Below are positions 58,141 to 64,000 of a DNA stretch of 64,000 nt, piece by piece. The stretch lies in the NCBI GenBank assembly GCA_013180625.2, contig SNVD02011071.1, positions 248,001-312,000 on the forward strand. The letters run 5' to 3'. The notes beneath the pieces are model-generated. The model was not told the DNA's origin, searched no databases, and saw only the letters and a program-made list of their open reading frames with translations. Made by a program: the position numbers and the translations under genes. The DNA comes from Boswellia sacra. Its lineage: Eukaryota; Streptophyta; Magnoliopsida; Sapindales; Burseraceae. Each line of letters opens with the position of its first letter. The stretch's first letter is position 1.

Positions 58141-58934
58141 CAGTGACAGAGCTACAAGCGTGTGTGAAAGGGGACAATCATGAGTTATAATTAAATAAAA
58201 ATAATTTAATTAAAAAATCATAATTATGTAAATTTATAAATATTTTCAATAATTTACAATAGTATAATATTAAACAATTTCTATGTTAAGGATGTGCGGT
58301 GTAACAATTTGATTTTTTATTACCAATTATAATTTTTCATACATGATATTACAGCTAATTATTTAAAATGTTTTTAATTAAAATATCAATTCTAAAACTA
58401 AAATCATAAATGGATAAGCACTGTAGTTGATGGTATCTTCTTTCATTTATTATTGATAAATATAGTCAATAATTTTATAATTAGATAATATAGACTAATT
58501 TTAATAGTGAGCAAAAGAAACATTAATGAATATGGATATAGTAGAGAAAGAGTATATTATAATGAATTTAGATTCAAAGACATTAAAAGAATAATAATAT
58601 TATACTTACAAAGTCTGAATACGAAGTTTGTATACAAATTTGATTTGACATCAAGTGAATAATATGAGTTGTTGATGTAATAAATGTTGATGAGTCATGA
58701 GACATTGAATAAGTGATATTATATCAACTTTATATTCAAACTTTGCAAGTAAATATCACTCTTAAAAGAATACATACACCCATAAGAAGGACATAATAAC
58801 AGTATACATGATAGTTGGTTAATAATTAAATAGAAAAAAAATTATAAACTAATAAAAAGAACTTGAACATTTTTATGGGCTCAGGAGGGGCAATTGCCCC
58901 TATTGGGCCTTAATGGGCTTCGTCTCTGTATATC
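58141..58934. mobile_element. Possible degenerate terminal-inverted-repeat element
   Basis: The left cagtgacagagctac and the right gggcttcgtctctg are loosely inverted (cagagacgaagccc), with an AT-rich non-coding interior and a ggggcaattgcccc palindrome near the right end. No clear target duplication. Confidence 0.35.
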
Positions 58935-59733
58935 ACATTATTATTAATAATGTTAATGATTTAGAGTAAAATTTATATTGTTTCAAGGTAGAGAGCTTTC
59001 TCGAGAAATTTTTTTTTTCTTTTTTTCTCTTTTTGAATACTTTTGAGTTGTCAAAAATATTGTTAAGCTGTTGAGTTGATCTACTAGACAATCAAGGATC
59101 AAATCAAGAATTTTATTCATTGGAGGAAAATCTAGAAAATAAATATACTAATAAAAAAAAGAAAACAAATCTTAAATTTCAAAAATCATTTATTCATTTT
59201 AATATCCCAACCCTCGTTTTCTGACCTTAGTCTTTACTAATTCCTAAACACGGTTTCTAATAACTAACTCTTCCCCAATAATGTTGTTAATACTCATTTA
59301 CAAAAAATTAGTTTATCAAAATGAAAAGTAATTGATTGCATGGACCTGATTTTTTATTTTGATTGTGATAGTCAACAGATATTTTCTAATTTAATTTAAA
59401 AAAATAAATAACACTCCTTTTGATTTTCATTTTAATCCTTATGTTTTTTTTAATTATTCTTTAAATTTTCAATATAGCATAAAATGAGGAAATTTGAGTG
59501 TTCAACATGTGAAGTAGGGAATTCTGCGACTACCTGAATATGTATGAGATATTTCAATATGTCATTAATTTTGAGAATACTCATTATATTGAATAAACCA
59601 AATTCTCATTGATTCTCATGAATACCGAGAAATAACAAATACGCAATGAGAATTAATAATAATAATAAAAAATCTGCTGAAAAACTAATTCTAATGTTTA
59701 GAAAGCAACTTATTTATGGTAGATACCTATAGA
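58935..59733. other. Gene-free spacer
   Basis: AT-rich; nothing recognised. Confidence 0.5.
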
Positions 59734-61392
59734 CATACTATGGAGAAAAATGACTATTTTCAACGAAAAATTTCATCACAAAAAGTCAAAAGTTTGTCCC
59801 AAATAATTTTTTGCAACGAAAATAAAATCATTTGCACTATGATGGTAATAAGTAGTTTTTTTTGCGATGAAGTTAAAATTCAGTGCAAAAAAGTTTTAAG
59901 TGACAAACTGTCATCGTTAAAAGTGGCATTTTGCAACTAAACTTTTCGTCACTAAAGACTATATTTGATTATTAGGTTTTTGTAACAAAAAAAAAAAAAG
60001 AATTCACCTTTAGCAACAAAATTGTCTCAAAATATGTTTTGCAAGTTGTTTTCAACACTTTAGTGACCATTTTTCATCGTAAAAGGTGGCTTTTTGCAAC
60101 GATCTGATGATCACTAAAACATAATTAATAATTTTTAAAATTAATTACATTCTACAATTTACAAATTATTAAATAAATATTTTCATTTTGTGAAAATATT
60201 TAAAATAAAAGAATAATTTTCATTATAGAACATAATTTTATATAAAAATATTTTTATTGAATAATAATAATTTACAATAAAATATTTACAATAAGTGAAA
60301 TTTATTCTTCCTAAAGAATTTCAAAAATTAAAAAAAAAATTATAACCATATCCTTCAAAATCAAAAATAAAACAAAAAAATTACCACCATATCCATCAAA
60401 ATGAATGTTGATAATTTTAAACAATATCAATAAGTACTCTCGAGTTTTGGCTTAATTTCAGTCGGAGAATGAATATGTATTTTTAATTATCACAACCCTG
60501 AACTTATATAAAAATCATCATTTTCACCCTCAAACGATTATTTTCAGGGGTGTGATTGATTAACAATGAACAACTTCGAGAGTGTAATTGATAAAAAATG
60601 TGTAGTTATTCTCCAGTAGAATTAAGTTAAAACTCCAAGATACTCATAAAATTATCCCTTGATAATTTCTATTATATCCAATGTAATATACAAAGATAAT
60701 TATAAAAAATAGAAGAAAATTAAAAAAAATAATAATTGCACTCCATAGCCACTCTTATTGTTGATCTTCTTGTAAAAATCTTCACGACACCACATTTTAA
60801 ATAAACTTTTCAAAAAAAATTGTTAATTAATAAAAATAAAAGCAAAAAAGCTCCAAGAAAAATATAAATCTATTAATAAAATATAGTACAACTCATAAAT
60901 ATATCTAAAAGATTAATGTAAGAATAAAAATAAGTGAATGTGTAGAAAAGAGAGAAAAAAAAAAAGAATGTTAAGGAAAAGAAAATTAGAAAGAAGAGAT
61001 GAAAATTAGAAACGTAAAAATGAGAAAATAATAGAATGGAATAGATTTATATGTATTATATAAATTTTCGCGATGAATTTGAAAATTTGTCGCTAAAAAT
61101 CATTTAAAAGTTCAAAAAAAGAAAAATCCTGCCAAAAAATTTTAATTTTTTTGCAACATAATTTTTTCTTTTTATGATGAAGATGTCGTCTCAAAAAATG
61201 TTTGAAAAATGTGAAAATTTTGCCATGAAATTCTAAAATTTTGTGAGGAAATCTTTGCCTTTTGCAACGTAGGAAAAAGTCTTTTAAAAAATTTCACAAA
61301 GCAGGTAAAATCCAACCTAAAATTTTAAAATTTTGCAATGAATTTGTACATTTGTCGACAAATTTAGGTTCGTAGCAAAAAGTCTAAAAATA
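59734..61392. mobile_element. Decayed CACTA-like element
   Basis: The left 400 bp repeat motifs such as tttcaacgaaaaatttcatc, ttgcaacgaaaat and tttttgcaacgat. The right 330 bp carry related motifs in inverted sense (gcgatgaatttgaaaatttgtcgc, gttcgtagcaaaaag). Such gcgacgaaaa-type subterminal repeats are common in plant CACTA elements. The termini have drifted (left catactatggagaaaaatg) and no duplication is seen. The AT-rich interior has no coding region. Confidence 0.4.
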
Positions 61393-62160
61393 TGAAAATA
61401 AAAATCTAAAATAAAAAAATTAACATATGTATTATTGAATAATTATTAATTTATTTATTATTTAATTCATTTGACACATAGTTAAACTTATATTATATTG
61501 AATTGATATGAAATGGCATTAAATTAATTAATCATATAATAGCCATATACAAAAGAAATACAAATTAAAACACTAGGTTTGTCATTGTTTTAATTCAATA
61601 TTTAGACATGTACATATATCTCATTATACTTTTCATGTGTGAAGAAATGATAATAAGTTTTCATATTTTGATTAGTAAATTATTAATGATTCACATTTTA
61701 TCGATATGTGTGTGTGTGTGAGGTAATTTAGTTATTAACTCTAATTCAAAATTGTTCAATAATTTACTCACACCTACTTAAACATTAAAAAAAGAAAATC
61801 AAATATCTAAAGAAGTCATAAAAAAGTAGGTTATAAATAAAAATATACAATTCAATAACTAAATATATTCACTCTTTATAAAAAGTATATTATTTACACA
61901 TTGTATTAAATGAACTTATAGTTTAAAATACACATTCGCTCAGAAGTTTTATTAGTTTTATACAATTATTTTGTATCATTATAAATTTCTTTTACAACAA
62001 GTTTATATAGAGCTAATTACACATTAAGTGGGGATCAAACTTAATTACACATTAAGTTTATAAATTTCTTTTACAACAAGTTTAAAGATTATGTTGAAAA
62101 ATATGGCATATGCAATGACTTGTTATCTACTTTTAAGTATCACAGTTGGTACAAACGGCC
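61393..62160. other. Gene-free spacer
   Basis: AT-rich; nothing recognised apart from a short (TG)n near 61705. Confidence 0.5.
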
Positions 62161-62640
62161 GAGGAGGGTTTTTTTTTTTTTTTTGTTCAGGGGATGGATC
62201 CTAATTTAGCATACCTTTAGTAAATTGTTGGATTTTATTTGTAAATAGAGTTTATTATGTTTAAGTCATTATTATTTTTGGAATTTAATTGTTATTAGGA
62301 TTTTTTATCTGATTTTCTATACTTGATTGATCAAAGAATGTCAAATTATAAATAGGTTCGTTGCCACCATTTTAAAGCTATGGCTTATCAACTAAAAATA
62401 AAAAACAAAATCCCGATTCTTTTCTGATAATTTGACTCTTTTACGAGATTTGGGAGTTAAACGGGCTCTCGAAATTGTATTTAGTGCCTATATCTATTCG
62501 GCTGCGTTACAACACTTGCAGAAGTATCAATTCACCGCATAGAGACGGCAGAAGTAAATGATCCCTTTCGAATGATTTTGCACCGTTTTCACACATGCCC
62601 CGTCGTTACTGAGCTTTTAACCATCTAGACTGCCTTTGTT
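62161..62640 (+). other. LTR-like promoter region, unproven
   Basis: An AT-rich stretch with a TATA-like attataaatagg near 62345 is followed by GC-richer sequence (gggctctcgaaattg..). This resembles an LTR U3-R-U5 order, but no paired LTR, primer site or duplication was found. Confidence 0.25.
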
Positions 62641-62789
62641 CGGAAACTCTTTCCGATCACTCCATTAATTTCAATAATGACTTCTCTTATATGTACTTAA
62701 AAGAGTAAATGTCTTCCTTCTAATGTTTCTGGTAACTTCCAAGTAGATTTTTTTTAAGCTAAGAAAGTCTAAGCTACTATATACTTCTG

Positions 62790-64000
62790 ATATGATAACG
62801 AACTGACATTTAAATCCTTACATTGCGTTAGATCAGAGACGGAATTCCGGCCTTCAATGAGAACAAGCCCCACATGGGCGCATAGCTATTCATAGGAGGG
62901 AATAATACTTATATGTAATTTATTAAGTAGTTTAAATTGTTTCCAGTGCCTTTTTTTTTTTTTTTGTCTCTTCGTATTTCAGATATACTTTACATCTGCA
63001 ACTAGTTACACATTTAATATTTTCATATAGGTATAAAACTAAATTGCTTAAGGTAACATTAGATATATTTCCAAAACCACCGAAAATTTAGCAAAAGATG
63101 CATCAATTTTCTGATGCTTAATATTATCCAAAACTGTAGCAACAATAAAAACAAATAAAAATTGTATCAAGCTCAATGTACGTGTTGACTAATAATAGAA
63201 AACAATTTATGTACCCCAACGAAATATTCTCATTACACATGCCTTTACTAGATAATAACAAATTAACTACAAGTCACCCCAAAAAAAAAAAAAGGATGAC
63301 CACCAATGAACCCATCCATCACTTTGACCTACTACACCCTTCACATCTCGTAGTCGAACTACCAAAACATGATATGCCAAAGCAAATGCAGACTGAAGGT
63401 GAAAAGAGAGACACGTTTACAAAAAGTGAACTTCGATATTGTCCCTGACCATAATGCACGTGTGCATGACTAGGACCAGCCAAATACAGATTGTTACGCT
63501 ACGAATCTCCTAGTTGCTATTCATGATATGATAACAAATTGACATGTGACACCTTATAGGGCTCACATCAGAAACTTCCACCCAACATTCTATGAGAAGA
63601 AGCCCACAAAGCACCAAAACTAGTATATAAGAATGGAAAAATATTATCCTCAGACCGTTTAATAGTTCAGACATGCATAATATCCCCAACCAGTTACAAA
63701 GAGATCATAAGGCAGTTAATAGTTTCATACAGTCAAACCCCAACAATTGCTTAAGGTAACATCAGATGTATACCTGAAATGACTAAAAATATTCCAAAAG
63801 TAACAATAAATTTCCCACAATTAATATTACCCAAAACTAGAACACCCGTAAAAACAAGAAAAAATTGTCAGCCTGAATGTGTTAGTTGATTAACAAGAGA
63901 GAAAAACTGTATCTACCTGAAAGTGAAATTCTCGTTACAGACTTCACAACGGACAACAAATTGCCATAAGTAACAACCAAAAAATAATAAAGCAAGGAAC
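62790..64000. repeat. Diverged tandem duplication, unit about 0.7 kb
   Basis: atgatataacgaactgacat-like sequence at about 62791 recurs near 63523. gcttaaggtaacattagat at 63046 recurs at 63749, and later blocks (atattatccaaaact / atattacccaaaact, ttctcattacac / ttctcgttacag, aacaaattaac / aacaaattgcc) keep the same order. The offset is about 700-730 bp. The second unit runs off the window. Confidence 0.65.

Noticed and set aside
63176..63448. 90-codon frame at the right edge
   Set aside because: No recognisable domain, crosses an A-run, and lies in the diverged tandem duplication; no support as a gene.

Overview
The window is nuclear DNA of a flowering plant, most likely a eudicot. It is AT-rich, with spliced genes showing GT..AG introns, Ty1/copia and Ty3/gypsy LTR elements, PIF/Harbinger, hAT, MULE and CACTA traces, and decayed plastid-like DNA. 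I cannot name the species. No tRNA, rRNA or CRISPR locus that looks functional was seen.

Layout. 1-1829: a long minus-strand LTR fragment cut by the window edge. 2285-7752: a complete gag-only LTR element (TR-GAG type) with a TTAAC target duplication. 9015-13922: a young, almost intact copia element on the minus strand (TSD ACAGG), lying between putative exons of an unrecognised host gene (8.0 and 14.1-14.2 kb). 16.8-17.3 kb: one end of a CACTA element. 19086-20399: a terminal-inverted-repeat element.

The main gene, 21443-39547 on the minus strand, is an ACD6/ITN1-type ankyrin-PGG membrane protein. Nine exons can be joined. The first six carry copies of an ankyrin module, and every junction from exon 1 to exon 8 is in phase 1, so whole exons could be duplicated without breaking the frame. 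The joined model is open for 1592 codons, well over twice the usual length of this family. A decayed second copy of its promoter and of one module lies upstream at 45.0-45.9 kb. The introns hold a solo copia LTR, a MULE MITE with a 9-bp duplication, plastid-like 23S and trnE fragments, fold-back elements and microsatellites.

39.9-48.7 kb is mostly gene-free and contains a hAT-like element (40537-41335, 8-bp duplication). 49.3-50.1 kb holds a Harbinger transposase 3' part that keeps its catalytic triad. 51.3-57.2 kb is nested: a rubredoxin (RBD1-type) pseudogene, flanked by an 18-bp direct repeat and probably a retrocopy, is split by a copia element (51777-56910, TSD ATCAC) with non-canonical TG..CT LTR ends. 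58-64 kb is gene-free: a decayed CACTA-like element, a possible LTR and a diverged ~0.7 kb tandem duplication.

The only gene that looks functional throughout is the ankyrin-PGG gene. If expressed, it would be expected to act at a membrane in immunity or stress signalling, by analogy with the family.
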